From contig JALWEA010000326.1 of assembly GCA_027039465.1 (NCBI GenBank), forward strand, positions 1-34,667: DNA of 34,667 nt, given 5' to 3'. Position 1 is the stretch's first letter, and each line of letters opens with the position of its first letter. Both the position numbers and the translations under genes were made by a program. The DNA comes from Calditrichia bacterium (GTDB lineage Bacteria > Calditrichota > Calditrichia > Calditrichales > Calditrichaceae). The notes under the pieces were generated by a model. The model saw nothing but the letters and a program-made list of their open reading frames with translations, was not told the DNA's origin and did not search any database. Below, one piece after another: positions 1 through 9,990 of the stretch.

Positions 1-20
1 ACACGTTTTTCTTAAAAAAA

Positions 21-1022
21 ATGAATCAGGTAAATGATTTAACCGACGTGACGGCGCCGGCCAATGAACCTTGGGATCAATTCATTCAAAAAACCATTAC
101 TGCGTTACGTTTAAAACAGCGCGCCTTTTCCACGGAAAAGACCTACCTAAGATGGATTCGCTCTTTTCGATATTTCCTGAACGATAAAAATCCGCATGAC
201 CTGACCGCTGAAGATCTTCAATTTTATCTGAGCCATTTAGCAGTCGATTTAAACGTGGCGCCCAACACGCAAAATCAAGCTTTAAATGCGCTCATCTTCT
301 TTTATCGATACGGTCTCGAAAAAAATATCGAAAATATGCTTGATGCCGTTCGCGCGCGTAAAAAGCAAAAACTACCAGTGGTGTTAACCAAAGGTGAAAT
401 CCATGCTGTTTTTGAACACATGCCGCCTAACCATCGTCTTATGGCCAAAGTGATTTACGGCGGCGGGCTACGCCTGATGGAATGTCTTCGCTTGCGTGTT
501 AAAGATGTCGATTTTAAGCAGGATATCATTTGGGTGCGCTCCGGTAAAGGCGATAAAGACCGCAATACCCTTTTACCGGCATCTATTAAAGAAGAATTGC
601 AAAATCATTTAAAAATAGTGCGCAAATTGTACGAACAGGATCGTCAAAAAAATATTCCCGGTGTAGAATTGCCTCATCTTCTCAATAAAAAATATCCGAA
701 CGCGCCTACGGAATGGCAATGGTATTGGTTTTTCCCATCCCGGTATTTGTCCATCGACCCGCGATCCAATACGATTAGACGCCATCATGTCCATCCGGGC
801 AGCTTGCAAAAAGCGTTTAAAACAGCATTGAGGAAGGCAGAAGTGGCAAAGCATGCATCCATTCACACCTTGCGTCACAGTTTCGCCACCCATCTCATCG
901 AAGCCGGTTACGATATTCGATCCGTGCAGGAGCTTTTGGGCCACAAAAGCCTGCAAACCACCATGATCTACACCCACATCGCCAAAGTAAATTTTTCCGG
1001 CATCAAAAGTCCGTTAGACTAA
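21..1022 (+). CDS. intI: Integron-type tyrosine recombinase (IntI-like integrase)
   Basis: 333 aa ORF. Tyrosine recombinase catalytic motifs intact: GGGLRLMECLRL (Arg), GKGDKDR (Lys), HTLRHSFATHL (His/Arg), LLGHKS (His), MIYTH (Tyr). IntI-specific insert-like region YPNAPTEWQWYWFFPSRYLSIDPRSNTIRRHHVHP and C-terminus [12 protein letters not shown] resemble IntI family (IntI1 ends similarly in GVRSPLD). Confidence 0.93.
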   Translation: MNQVNDLTDVTAPANEPWDQFIQKTITALRLKQRAFSTEKTYLRWIRSFRYFLNDKNPHDLTAEDLQFYLSHLAVDLNVAPNTQNQALNALIFFYRYGLEKNIENMLDAVRARKKQKLPVVLTKGEIHAVFEHMPPNHRLMAKVIYGGGLRLMECLRLRVKDVDFKQDIIWVRSGKGDKDRNTLLPASIKEELQNHLKIVRKLYEQDRQKNIPGVELPHLLNKKYPNAPTEWQWYWFFPSRYLSIDPRSNTIRRHHVHPGSLQKAFKTALRKAEVAKHASIHTLRHSFATHLIEAGYDIRSVQELLGHKSLQTTMIYTHIAKVNFSGIKSPLD

Positions 1023-1435
1023 TTTTTTAGGCATTCAAATAATCGGAAACAAAAATAAACTCAAAAAGGCAGGCACATTATTTTCCATCCAACCGCCAAT
1101 CACGATTAACGAATAACGAATAACGCCTTCCCCTTAACTCTTCAACCCTTAACATTCATCCAATTCCAAATTCCCTGTTCCCCGTTCCTATTATCCCATT
1201 TAACTAAAAAATCCGTGAAAATTCGTCCGATCCGCCAAATCCGTGTCCCATTAATCATCGAAGCCGGCTACGACGTCTGTACCGTGTAGGAGCTTCTGGG
1301 CCATAAAAGCCTGCAAACTACCATGATCTACACCCACATCGCCAAAGTAAATTTTTCCGGCATCAAAAGTCCGTTAGACTAATTTTTTCAAGCATCCCGA
1401 TAATCGGAATCGAAGATGGTTTAAAAAAAGCAGTC
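895..1435 (+). repeat. Diverged tandem duplication, unit about 360 bp (integrase 3' end plus downstream intergenic DNA)
   Basis: aagccggYtacga...ccgttagactaatttttt present at about 895 and 1255. Similarity fades after 1028/1388 but short matches persist (ataatcgga, cgccaat/cccaat, taacgaata). Confidence 0.8.
1255..1383 (+). pseudogene. Degenerate duplicate of the 3' end of the integrase gene
   Basis: Bases 1255-1388 align to 895-1028 with a fixed 360 bp offset. In-frame TAG replaces CAG (GTGTAGGAG vs GTGCAGGAG). 11 mismatches over 901-959/1261-1319, then 69 bp identical (960-1028 = 1320-1388). Confidence 0.9.
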
Positions 1436-1465
1436 ACGTCTCTTTTTATTCAACCCCCAATTACT

Positions 1466-1530
1466 CTTAACGAATATACGAATAACGAATAACGGATACA
1501 CGAATAACGTTTCTCTTAACCCTTCAACTC
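1466..1530. repeat. AT-rich direct repeat, copy A
   Basis: cttaacgaatatacgaataacgaataacggatacacgaataacgtttctcttaacccttcaactc; near-identical to 1577-1634 apart from one extra 7 bp aataacg-type unit. Confidence 0.85.
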
Positions 1531-1576
1531 TTCAACCCTTAACCATTCAACAAATCAACGATCCAACTCTTCCACG

Positions 1577-1634
1577 CTTAACGAATATACGAATAACGGA
1601 TACACGAATAACGTTTCTCTTAACCCTTCAACTC
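1577..1634. repeat. AT-rich direct repeat, copy B
   Basis: cttaacgaatatacgaataacggatacacgaataacgtttctcttaacccttcaactc; matches copy A. Confidence 0.85.
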
Positions 1635-1725
1635 ATAACACTTAACCTTCCCCCATTTGCCATCAAGGTCAATTTCCTGCCGAACATTAGTAACCCGACT
1701 TGAACGTTTTATTAATTGCCTGCAA

Positions 1726-2034
1726 CTAAATTTGATAGTCAAAAACCAATAGGTCATCTAACAACGGTTTAAGCACCTTCTTAAGCGCTTCATGCTCCGG
1801 ATGCTGCAGGTAGTTTTGCCGACCTTCTTCATTGGTAAAGGTCATTAGAACAGAATGGGTGTAGCCTTTATTCTTATTTTCCGGGCTATTATTTAAGCCC
1901 CACTCCACCGAAACCACCCCTTTTATTTTCGTCGGCATAGACTCAAATAAAGTTTGAATTTCATTGATTTGAAATGATTCAACGGATTGTTTGAATTTGA
2001 TGAGCAATATATGTCTTATCATTATCTTCACCAT
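1726..2034 (-). CDS. Dabb (stress-responsive alpha/beta-barrel) domain protein
   Basis: 102 aa; (M)IRHILLIKFKQSVES...MTFTNEEGRQNYLQHPEHEALKKVLKPLLDDLLVFDYQI is characteristic of the Dabb fold. Start may be the internal ATG at 2022. Confidence 0.8.
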   Translation of the reverse strand: MVKIMIRHILLIKFKQSVESFQINEIQTLFESMPTKIKGVVSVEWGLNNSPENKNKGYTHSVLMTFTNEEGRQNYLQHPEHEALKKVLKPLLDDLLVFDYQI

Positions 2035-2330
2035 TAAAGGTAATGTTTGGCATCAGGCACTCTACCAAGCGGCGCATGTCTCACAGGATTGGAATCCATT
2101 GGTCGTTCAGTCTCTTACTGGAAGATAGTAATTGTTACTCGTACTGTAAGTCTTTCCTGAATAGATGCCGGATTTGGCGGTATTTCCAAGAAGCCATGTC
2201 CTTTTTTTCGAATGCCCTTTCGCCTAAATGGACAATTTCGGTCATTAATAAATCAATTGGAACCACATACTTGGGAGATGTAATAAAAATTTTATCCGAT
2301 CATTTCGAATATTTTTCCAATGGGTTATGT

Positions 2331-3443
2331 CTACAGCGATTCCTTTTTTTCCTCGATGCACTTCAATAGTGAATCAAAAGAATCAATAAATTTTTGAACG
2401 CCTTCTCTTACTAATTGATCGGTAACCGAATTTATATCAATTCCTACTTTCTTTAACGATTTCATTACATTTACTGCTTTGTCAATGTCTTTCTCAATGG
2501 CATCTTCCACTATAACGCCGAAATCCTTAAAAGCTTTAATTGTTTCATCGGGAAGTGTGGTAACCGTATCTCTTCCTATCAATGGTTCAACATATTTAAC
2601 CTTACTGCTTAATGGATCTTTTGTGCTTGTACTCGCCCATAAAGGTCTTTGGACACGGGCTCCTTTTTTAACAAGCGCATCCCATTCACTTCCGCTAAAA
2701 ATCTTCTTAAACCTTTGATAAGCAATTTTGGCGCTTGCTATAGCAGTTTCACCTAATAAATCTTTTGCCTTGGGTTGGAGAGAAGGGTCATCTATTTCCA
2801 ACAGTAATTTATCGGTTAACACATCTATTCTACTCAAAAAGAAACTTGCAACAGAGGTAATATTATTTATCGGTTTATTTTCGGCTACTCTTCTTTTAAG
2901 AGCATTAATGTAGGCATGAGCAACTTTCTCATAAACTGCAATTGAAAAGAGAAGGGTAACATTAATATTTATTCCCTCATAAAGCATTTGCTCAATAGCA
3001 GGAATTCCCGCTTCCGTACCGGGAATTTTAATAAGGCAGTTAGGACGATTAACTTTGGCATATAATCTCCTCGCTTCGGCCATTGTGCCTTCCGTATCAT
3101 TTGCCAGATATGGCGAAACTTCAATACTAACATATCCGTCAAGACCATTTGAAGATTCAAAAACCGGCCTCATGATATCACAGGCATCCTGCACATCTTT
3201 AACAGCAAGTTCTTCGTAAATTTCTGGTGTTGTTTTGTTCGCTTTTGCCAATTCCAATATTTGTTCGTTATAACTATCGCTATTGGATATGGCATTATAA
3301 AAAATACTAGGATTTGAAGTTACACCCCTCAAACCTTCTTCATCTACTCTTTTTTTTAGTTCACCACTTAAAAGTTTGTCTCTAGTGATGTTGTCCAACC
3401 AATAACTTTGCCCAAAGTTTATAAGATTTGATAAATTATTCAT
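2331..3443 (-). CDS. tal: Transaldolase
   Basis: 370 aa; SLNNLINFGQSYWLDNITR-like N-terminus, GVTSNPSIFYNAI, VSIEVSPYLANDTEGTMAEARRL, NCLIKIPGTEAGIPAIEQML, ASFFLSRID, LWASTSTKDP. Confidence 0.93.
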   Translation of the reverse strand: MNNLSNLINFGQSYWLDNITRDKLLSGELKKRVDEEGLRGVTSNPSIFYNAISNSDSYNEQILELAKANKTTPEIYEELAVKDVQDACDIMRPVFESSNGLDGYVSIEVSPYLANDTEGTMAEARRLYAKVNRPNCLIKIPGTEAGIPAIEQMLYEGININVTLLFSIAVYEKVAHAYINALKRRVAENKPINNITSVASFFLSRIDVLTDKLLLEIDDPSLQPKAKDLLGETAIASAKIAYQRFKKIFSGSEWDALVKKGARVQRPLWASTSTKDPLSSKVKYVEPLIGRDTVTTLPDETIKAFKDFGVIVEDAIEKDIDKAVNVMKSLKKVGIDINSVTDQLVREGVQKFIDSFDSLLKCIEEKKESL

Positions 3444-3468
3444 TTTTACCTCGATATTAATTTTTTAT

Positions 3469-4746
3469 TTATTCAATTGGTTTTGCATTGGCCAATAGAT
3501 AATCTTCCGCCTCTTTCGACCATATTCCATTAGTTTTTGCAACTATTGAAGCTAAGTTTTTAAACAACGGATTATGCTCACCCAATTTTTCAAAATCATC
3601 AATCGCTGTTAACGGCAAAGAGATATGCGTATAAATTAGTTTTTTCCCGCCGGGAATTTTGGGCAAATTCAAAATCGTTTCCGATACACTATCCAATCCT
3701 CCGATGTGAGTCACTATAATGGCCGGATCAATAACATTTTTATCTATTAATTCTACCGCTTCTTTTAAATCATCACTATCACTTCCAACCGATCCGATAA
3801 TATGATGTTTATTATAATGCACATCATAAAAATTTATTTCCGCTGAAAAGTTTTTATCCGATGGCCCTGCGAAAAAATTCATACATCCGTCATAAGCCAA
3901 CAATTCACTTGCCTGCTTGACGATAGGCTTAACCGGCGCAAAAATAAATATATCATCAAAACCTCGATTATTGGTTTCTTTAAGAATTTCCGCATTGGAC
4001 ACTTCGGATGAATTGATGAATAATACTCTGACTCCTTTTGCTTCGGTTATTTCTTTGGGAAACAATTTATTGGCTCTATCCAAACGTGCATTGTCAATGT
4101 CCGTCACAACGATTAACTTTGGTTTTCTTTCGGCATTTAAAAGAATTTCAACCGCTGCCAAGCCCATTGGTCCGGCGCCACCGAGTATGGCAAAATTTCC
4201 GCCTTCAACAATACCCATCTCATATTCATACTTGTTATCTTTTTTATGATGGTATTGTTCTTTTAATGCCGCTAAGATACAAGCAACCGGCTCGGCAAGC
4301 GAAATTTTATAAAAAGATTCCCCTTGGAACGGTATAACACAATCCATTTCTAATGCTTCTCTCGGAATAATACCCTTTGTAGCATTTCCGCCGAAATAAG
4401 GGAAAGAATAGCCTATGGCTTCATGTTCTCTTCCCGGATAGTTAATAGCCGGTTGAATGGTACATTTCATGCCAGGTTTTAGTTTGTTTTTGTATTTTTC
4501 TCCAACTTCCAGAATAATTCCGCACATTTCGTGGCCTATTATAACCGGATTTTCGGAGACATTGTCCGGTACCCTTTTATGATCGCCCCCTTGAATAGCT
4601 GCTTTGTAAGATGACATACAAATACTATTCGTTTGAACTTCAAAAAGGGCTTCATCTTCTCTTATTTCCGGTAATTCAAATGATTCAAGTCGTAAATCAT
4701 TTTTACCATACAACCTTACGGCGGTTGTCATAACTTTATTTGCCAT
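3469..4746 (-). CDS. Zn-dependent medium-chain dehydrogenase, L-sorbose-1-phosphate reductase (SorE)-like
   Basis: TTAVRLYGKNDLRLESFELPEI, ENPVIIGHEMCGIILEVG, NFFAGPSDKNFSAEINFYDVHYN, VTHIGGLDSVSETILNLPKIPGGKKLIY resemble SorE-family proteins. ORF track starts at 4785, but the ATG at 4746 follows a GAGGAG Shine-Dalgarno and removes most of the overlap with E1. Confidence 0.8.
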   Translation of the reverse strand: MANKVMTTAVRLYGKNDLRLESFELPEIREDEALFEVQTNSICMSSYKAAIQGGDHKRVPDNVSENPVIIGHEMCGIILEVGEKYKNKLKPGMKCTIQPAINYPGREHEAIGYSFPYFGGNATKGIIPREALEMDCVIPFQGESFYKISLAEPVACILAALKEQYHHKKDNKYEYEMGIVEGGNFAILGGAGPMGLAAVEILLNAERKPKLIVVTDIDNARLDRANKLFPKEITEAKGVRVLFINSSEVSNAEILKETNNRGFDDIFIFAPVKPIVKQASELLAYDGCMNFFAGPSDKNFSAEINFYDVHYNKHHIIGSVGSDSDDLKEAVELIDKNVIDPAIIVTHIGGLDSVSETILNLPKIPGGKKLIYTHISLPLTAIDDFEKLGEHNPLFKNLASIVAKTNGIWSKEAEDYLLANAKPIE

Positions 4747-4750
4747 CGTA

Positions 4751-7216
4751 TTATACTCCTCGTTTATTTCTATATTGGAGTTCACCGATAGTTTGATTTG
4801 TCGTTACTTTATGCCCCGGTAATGGTAACAATCTTTCGTGAATGGCGTCAATTATCCATTCTTTTTGAGGGAAAAACATATTTTCCAATTCCGCACCAGG
4901 GGTTATCCAATTCCTTGCACCGACTACTACCGGCGGACCATCCAATTCATCAAATGCGATTTGTGAAATCTGAGCAGCCATAGTGTTAAGGAACGAACCT
5001 CTTTCAACGGCATCGGAAGAAAGAACTATTTTCCCGGTCTTTTTCAACGATTCAACAATAATATCATAATTTAACGGATTTATGAAACGAGCATCTATAA
5101 CTTCCGCTTCAATATCGTATTTTTCTTTTAAAACATCCGCCGCAGCCAAAGCAACGTATAACGTAGCTCCGATAGTAACAATAGTAACGTCTTTCCCTTT
5201 TCTTCTAATAACAGGTTCGCCTTCTTCAACTTCATAATAACCGGTAGGAACACCTTCTTTAACAAACATTTCACCCATATCATAAAGTTTCTGGCTTTCA
5301 AAAAACACTACCGGATCCGTTCCGCTCAAAGCCAAATTCATCATTCCTTTTGCATCGTAAGGTGTAGCCGGAAACATTACTTTTAACCCCGGAATATGAG
5401 CAACGATACCGGACCAGTCTTGTGAATGTTGTGCCCCATACTTATTTCCCGTGGAAATACGGAGCACTAAAGGCATTTTAAGAATTCCGGCCGACATAGC
5501 TTGCCATTTTGCCATTTGATTAAAAACTTCGTCTCCGGCACGTCCTAAGAAATCGCTGTACATCAATTCAACAACCGCTCTGCCGCCGGATAAGGCATAA
5601 CCCACACCGGAACCGACGATAGCTCCTTCCGCAATCGGCGTATTAAAAAGGCGGTGGTACGGTAACGATTCCGTAAGTCCTCTGTAAACGGCAAAAGCTC
5701 CGCCCCAATCCCTGTTTTCCTCACCATACAGTACCATTGTAGGATCAATATAGGCGCGGTGAATTAATGCTTCAAACAATGCATCCCGTAACACGAACAT
5801 TTTGTTTTTGGAGAAAGGTTTCCCGTTTTTATCAAAGGCATAACGTTCTTTTTTAGCCAGCGCTTTAACCCTCGGGTTTTCTTCCAAAGGAATCAGTACA
5901 TCGGGAGCTCTGTCCTCCATCTTTTCAATTTTTTGATTGGAAAACATTACCGTCGAAATATATTCGGAGTGTAAATCTTCGCGCGGTGAAATTTCCATAT
6001 CTATTGCTTTGATAAAGTTGTTTTTGATTTTATTCTGCACTTCGGCTTTGTAAGCCTCCAACTGATCGCTAGTAATAACTTTATTATCTATTAAATACTG
6101 GCTATATTCTATAATCGCATCATTCTTCTCCCATAATTCTATTTCCTCTTTTGTTCTGTACGAAGAAGCATCGGAAGGAGAATGGCCTGAGAAACGATAT
6201 GTGATTGTATCGAGCAACACGGGTCCTCGTCCTTCTTCTAATATTTTTCTTTTACGCTCAATGGCATCGGCAACCGCAAGCGGATTGTATCCGTCAACAC
6301 GTTCTGCATGAAGTTGATCCGGATTCACTCCCGCACCGATTCTCGCAAGTATTCCGAATCCCATCGTTTCACCAAAAGTTTGTCCGCCCATTCCGTAAAA
6401 ATTATTGAAGTAGTTGAATATTATCGGTGGAGCTCCGCCATGTTCCTTACCCCAAAGCTTGTTATACTGATCCATCGAAGCAAGAGCAATAGCTTCCCAG
6501 GTAGGACCGCAAGCCGAAGCACCGTCACCGACATTCGAAATAACAATACCCGGTTTCTTATTTATTCTTTTAAACAGAGCCGCTCCGGTAGCAATATCAG
6601 CCGAGCCGCCTACTATGGCATTATTCGGCATACTTCCGAACGGAGCGAAAAATGCATGCATAGAACCGCCAAGCCCTTTATGAAAACCGGTTACCTTTGC
6701 AAAAATCTCAGCCATTACTCCGTAGATAATGAAATCATAAGCCAGATCCTTGACGTTCTCATGCTTGCCTTCTTTTTCAACTATATTAAGAACCGTACCG
6801 TCCATATAGTTTTTCATTATTTCCATAAGTTCATCGTCGTCTGTTTTGGCAATTGCAGAAAAGCTTTTAGCCAAAATTTCACCATGACTTCGGTGAGAGC
6901 CAAAAATGAAATCGTTTTTATCCAATAATAACGCTTGTCCGACCGCTGCTGCTTCTTGCCCGATGGATAAATGAGCCGGACCTTTGTGATTGTATTTTAT
7001 TCCGAGATAAGCTCCTTCTCTCTTGATTTTATTCAGTGCCGTTTCAAACTCTCTTATTAACAGCATGTCTATTAATACTTGCTTTAACTTTTCCTTACCA
7101 TATTTTTTCACTTCTTTTTCGAAATCAGACTTATATTGATTTAATGGGATGTCCTTAAATTTTAGAACACCCGGTTTTCGAACTTCATTCGGATTAATTA
7201 ATATTGATTTTGGCAT
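4751..7216 (-). CDS. 2-oxoacid (or acetoin) dehydrogenase-type E1, fused alpha-beta subunits
   Basis: 821 aa. N-terminal half has ThDP motif [20 protein letters not shown]...NYFNNFYG and E1-alpha loop [11 protein letters not shown]-terminal half is E1-beta: [21 protein letters not shown]...[20 protein letters not shown]. Confidence 0.92.
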   Translation of the reverse strand: MPKSILINPNEVRKPGVLKFKDIPLNQYKSDFEKEVKKYGKEKLKQVLIDMLLIREFETALNKIKREGAYLGIKYNHKGPAHLSIGQEAAAVGQALLLDKNDFIFGSHRSHGEILAKSFSAIAKTDDDELMEIMKNYMDGTVLNIVEKEGKHENVKDLAYDFIIYGVMAEIFAKVTGFHKGLGGSMHAFFAPFGSMPNNAIVGGSADIATGAALFKRINKKPGIVISNVGDGASACGPTWEAIALASMDQYNKLWGKEHGGAPPIIFNYFNNFYGMGGQTFGETMGFGILARIGAGVNPDQLHAERVDGYNPLAVADAIERKRKILEEGRGPVLLDTITYRFSGHSPSDASSYRTKEEIELWEKNDAIIEYSQYLIDNKVITSDQLEAYKAEVQNKIKNNFIKAIDMEISPREDLHSEYISTVMFSNQKIEKMEDRAPDVLIPLEENPRVKALAKKERYAFDKNGKPFSKNKMFVLRDALFEALIHRAYIDPTMVLYGEENRDWGGAFAVYRGLTESLPYHRLFNTPIAEGAIVGSGVGYALSGGRAVVELMYSDFLGRAGDEVFNQMAKWQAMSAGILKMPLVLRISTGNKYGAQHSQDWSGIVAHIPGLKVMFPATPYDAKGMMNLALSGTDPVVFFESQKLYDMGEMFVKEGVPTGYYEVEEGEPVIRRKGKDVTIVTIGATLYVALAAADVLKEKYDIEAEVIDARFINPLNYDIIVESLKKTGKIVLSSDAVERGSFLNTMAAQISQIAFDELDGPPVVVGARNWITPGAELENMFFPQKEWIIDAIHERLLPLPGHKVTTNQTIGELQYRNKRGV

Positions 7217-7262
7217 TATCTACTCCACATAGTTTATTTAAACTTTTAATTGATAATTCTCT

Positions 7263-8615
7263 TTATAATTCCCAAAGAGTGTCTTTAATGGCCTCCGAGA
7301 CCGTTGGATGCGGGAAAATGATTTCTTTAATATCTTTTACCCTAAGTTCCGATTCAATCATAACAGCCGCGCCATGTATTATTTCGGAACTGACGCCTCC
7401 AAGCAAAAAGACACCTAACAATAAATCCGTGTCAGCATCAACAATAATTTTACACAAACCTTTTTCATTTCCATGTTCGGCATAAAACCTTCCGTTTGCT
7501 CTTAACTGCATAGAACTTACTTTTACATTGTATCCCTTATTTTTCGCTTGTTCTTCGGTTAAACCGATCCCGGCTAATTCGGGATTGGTGTAAACCGCCC
7601 AGGGGATCGCATTGTAACGCATTCTATCGTTTTTCCCGGCAATAGTGTTTACCGCAACTTCTCCCATTCTATAAGCCGAATGTGCAAGCAATGATTTTCC
7701 CGTTACATCCCCAACCGCATAAACATTTGGAATATTTGTCTGCATCTTTTCATTTATTACAATCCCTTTTTTACTGTAATCAAGATTAATTGCGTCCAAA
7801 CCCAAATTATTAACGTTAGGAACTCTTCCTGTGGCGAGAAGAACCAAATCGGCTTTAACGGCAACTTCTTTCCCATTTTGAATATAGATGACTTTGTCTT
7901 TCTCTATTTTTTTTGCCTGGACATTTGTTAAAATATGACATCCTTTAAGCGAATTACGAAGAAGTTTTGCTATTTCGGAATCAACATTGGGAAGTACTTC
8001 GGGTAACATTTCCAGAACGGTGACATTTACCCCAATCATGCTAAAATATGATGCAAACTCAAGTCCGATAACGCCCCCGCCAATAATTACAAGGTCCTTC
8101 GGAAGTTCTGTCATTTTAAATACTTCATCACTAGTAATAACATTTGGTTCATTAATTCCATCAATAGGCGGAATAATCGGTGAAGAACCGGTTGCAATAA
8201 TAATGTTATCAGCGCTGTACAATTTTCCGTTAACCGAAATTGTGCTCCTATCAACAAACTTCGCTTCTCCTTGCAGTACATCAACATTAAAGCGTTTCAT
8301 TTGATAGGCAACGCCCCTTGTCATCAAATCAACAACTTTATCTTTCCATATCATTGCTTTATTAAAATCATATTTGGCATTCGATACAGAAACACCATAC
8401 ATAGCACTATTCTGCGACTTGTAATATATTTTGGCGGAGTTAAGGAGCGTTTTTGTGGGTATGCATCCTTTATTTACACATACACCCCCAAGAGATTTTT
8501 CCTTATCAATGATTAAAACTTTTTTACCCATGGCTCCGGCACGTTCGGCGGCAAGATAACCGCCCGGCCCCGCCCCTATTATAATTATTTCATATCTGTT
8601 ATCCGACATAAACAA
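7263..8615 (-). CDS. lpdA: Dihydrolipoyl dehydrogenase (E3)
   Basis: GAGPGGYLAAERAGAMGKKVLIIDKEKSLGGVCVNKGCIPTKTLL redox-active CxxxxC; VYAVGDVTGKSLLAHSAYRMGE; C-terminal HPTVSEAIKD. Confidence 0.95.
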   Translation of the reverse strand: MFMSDNRYEIIIIGAGPGGYLAAERAGAMGKKVLIIDKEKSLGGVCVNKGCIPTKTLLNSAKIYYKSQNSAMYGVSVSNAKYDFNKAMIWKDKVVDLMTRGVAYQMKRFNVDVLQGEAKFVDRSTISVNGKLYSADNIIIATGSSPIIPPIDGINEPNVITSDEVFKMTELPKDLVIIGGGVIGLEFASYFSMIGVNVTVLEMLPEVLPNVDSEIAKLLRNSLKGCHILTNVQAKKIEKDKVIYIQNGKEVAVKADLVLLATGRVPNVNNLGLDAINLDYSKKGIVINEKMQTNIPNVYAVGDVTGKSLLAHSAYRMGEVAVNTIAGKNDRMRYNAIPWAVYTNPELAGIGLTEEQAKNKGYNVKVSSMQLRANGRFYAEHGNEKGLCKIIVDADTDLLLGVFLLGGVSSEIIHGAAVMIESELRVKDIKEIIFPHPTVSEAIKDTLWEL

Positions 8616-8630
8616 TCCTTAAAATTAAAT

Positions 8631-9971
8631 CTAAATTGCTATCAGTAAATTTATTTCCTTTATTGCAATGGCCAGATCTTGTAAGAATTTGGCTCCTGCA
8701 ACTCCGTCAATTACCTGATGATTTATGGTAAGAGAAAATCCAATGTGAGGAACAAATTTTATTTCGCTACCAACCTGTACCGGTTTAAGATTTATACGGC
8801 TGACGCCAAGAATTGCCGTTTGAGGAAGGTTGATAATCGGGGTAAAATCATCTATTCCAAAACTGCCGAGATTCGTAACCGTAAAGGTGCCTCCGCTTAA
8901 TTCTTCCACTTGGATTTTATTATCGCGGCAAGCATTTGCCAGTCTTTTAATTTCATTTGACAGATCTAATAAGTTATAATTTTGAGCATTTTTGATTGTC
9001 GGTACCATTAATCCGCGGGGCGTGTCAACAGCAAATCCCAAATGAATATTTTCATAATAATAAATTTTATCATCAATCATCAAACTGTTTATGATGGGAT
9101 GTTTGGGTAATACCTTGATAACCGCAAACATAATCAGATCGTTTATATTAACTTTACTAAATCTTGAATCGAGCTTGCTGTTTTTAAATGTTTCTCTAAG
9201 CGATAAAAGCGTGGAAGCATCAGCGGAACTGTTAAGAGTAAGTTGAGCGGAATTTCGCAACGACTCTAACATTCTATCCGAAATAATTTTCCGAACGCCT
9301 TTAATGGTTTCCTCTTTAATAACATCTTCTTTTAATATCTTTTCCGACGAGAGTAATACATCTCTAGTCGTTATTCTACCTCCGATTCCACTTCCTTCCG
9401 AAGGAGCCAAACCGCCCATTTCTCTCATCTCTTTTGCAGCCGGCGTTAGCGGTTCCGATCTGTTTATTATGCTTTGTATATCTCTTTCAATCACTCTACC
9501 CATCGGACCGCTTCCGGAAACTTTATACGGATCGATTCCCTTTTGTTCGGCTAATCTTTTGGCACGGGGCGAAACGCCAACCTTCCCTTTAGCCTCTTTT
9601 TCCTCGGGTATTACGGTTTCCAATATTGGCTTGCTTTTTTGTTCTTCTTTTATTTCTTCTTCCGCTTCAGGGGCTTCTTCGATTTTTTCGGCGGTATTTT
9701 CCAAACTTGGTCTTAAGTGTTCATAATCTTCGTTTTCTTCTCCAATAACTGCAATATTCGTCAATACCGGAATATCATCCCCTTCTTCAAAGAAAGTATC
9801 CAATAAAATTCCATCTTCCGGGGCTTCAACTTCAAATACAGCTTTATCCGTCTCTACCTCGCAAATGGTTTCCCCTTTTGATACTTTATCTCCCTTTTTT
9901 TTCTTCCACTCAACCAAAATACACGATTCAACCGTATTCCCTTGTCTAGGCATTATGACTGCTGTTGCCAT
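8631..9971 (-). CDS. Dihydrolipoamide acyltransferase (E2) with one lipoyl domain and two apparent peripheral-subunit-binding motifs
   Basis: Lipoyl site ETDKAVFEVEAPEDG; PSBD-like VSPRAKRLAEQKGIDPYKVSGSGPMGRVIERDI and LTPAAKEMREMGGLAPSEGSGIGGRITTRDV; catalytic NHQVIDGV. Confidence 0.93.
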   Translation of the reverse strand: MATAVIMPRQGNTVESCILVEWKKKKGDKVSKGETICEVETDKAVFEVEAPEDGILLDTFFEEGDDIPVLTNIAVIGEENEDYEHLRPSLENTAEKIEEAPEAEEEIKEEQKSKPILETVIPEEKEAKGKVGVSPRAKRLAEQKGIDPYKVSGSGPMGRVIERDIQSIINRSEPLTPAAKEMREMGGLAPSEGSGIGGRITTRDVLLSSEKILKEDVIKEETIKGVRKIISDRMLESLRNSAQLTLNSSADASTLLSLRETFKNSKLDSRFSKVNINDLIMFAVIKVLPKHPIINSLMIDDKIYYYENIHLGFAVDTPRGLMVPTIKNAQNYNLLDLSNEIKRLANACRDNKIQVEELSGGTFTVTNLGSFGIDDFTPIINLPQTAILGVSRINLKPVQVGSEIKFVPHIGFSLTINHQVIDGVAGAKFLQDLAIAIKEINLLIAI

Positions 9972-9990
9972 TCTTTTACTCCCGAGATCT

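Noticed and set aside
609-977. 122 aa minus-strand ORF inside the integrase
   Set aside because: Fully antisense to a convincing IntI; no recognisable domain.
1087-1379. Full attC site between ATCCAAC (1087) and GTTAGAC (1373)
   Set aside because: Distance (about 290 bp) exceeds usual attC length, no paired L-box symmetry seen; the 7-mers are expected by chance about once per kb.
1100-1640. CRISPR-like array
   Set aside because: Only two main repeat copies plus low-complexity units, no regular spacers and no cas genes.
2043-2369. 108 aa plus-strand ORF
   Set aside because: No recognisable motif, overlaps the transaldolase end, likely chance.
3469-4785. Start of SorE-like gene at 4785 as in the ORF track
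   Set aside because: Would overlap E1 by 35 bp; ATG at 4746 has a strong GAGGAG ribosome-binding site and begins at the conserved N-terminus.
6308-6928. 206 aa plus-strand ORF
   Set aside because: Antisense to the E1 gene, which has strong motif support; composition unlike a real protein.
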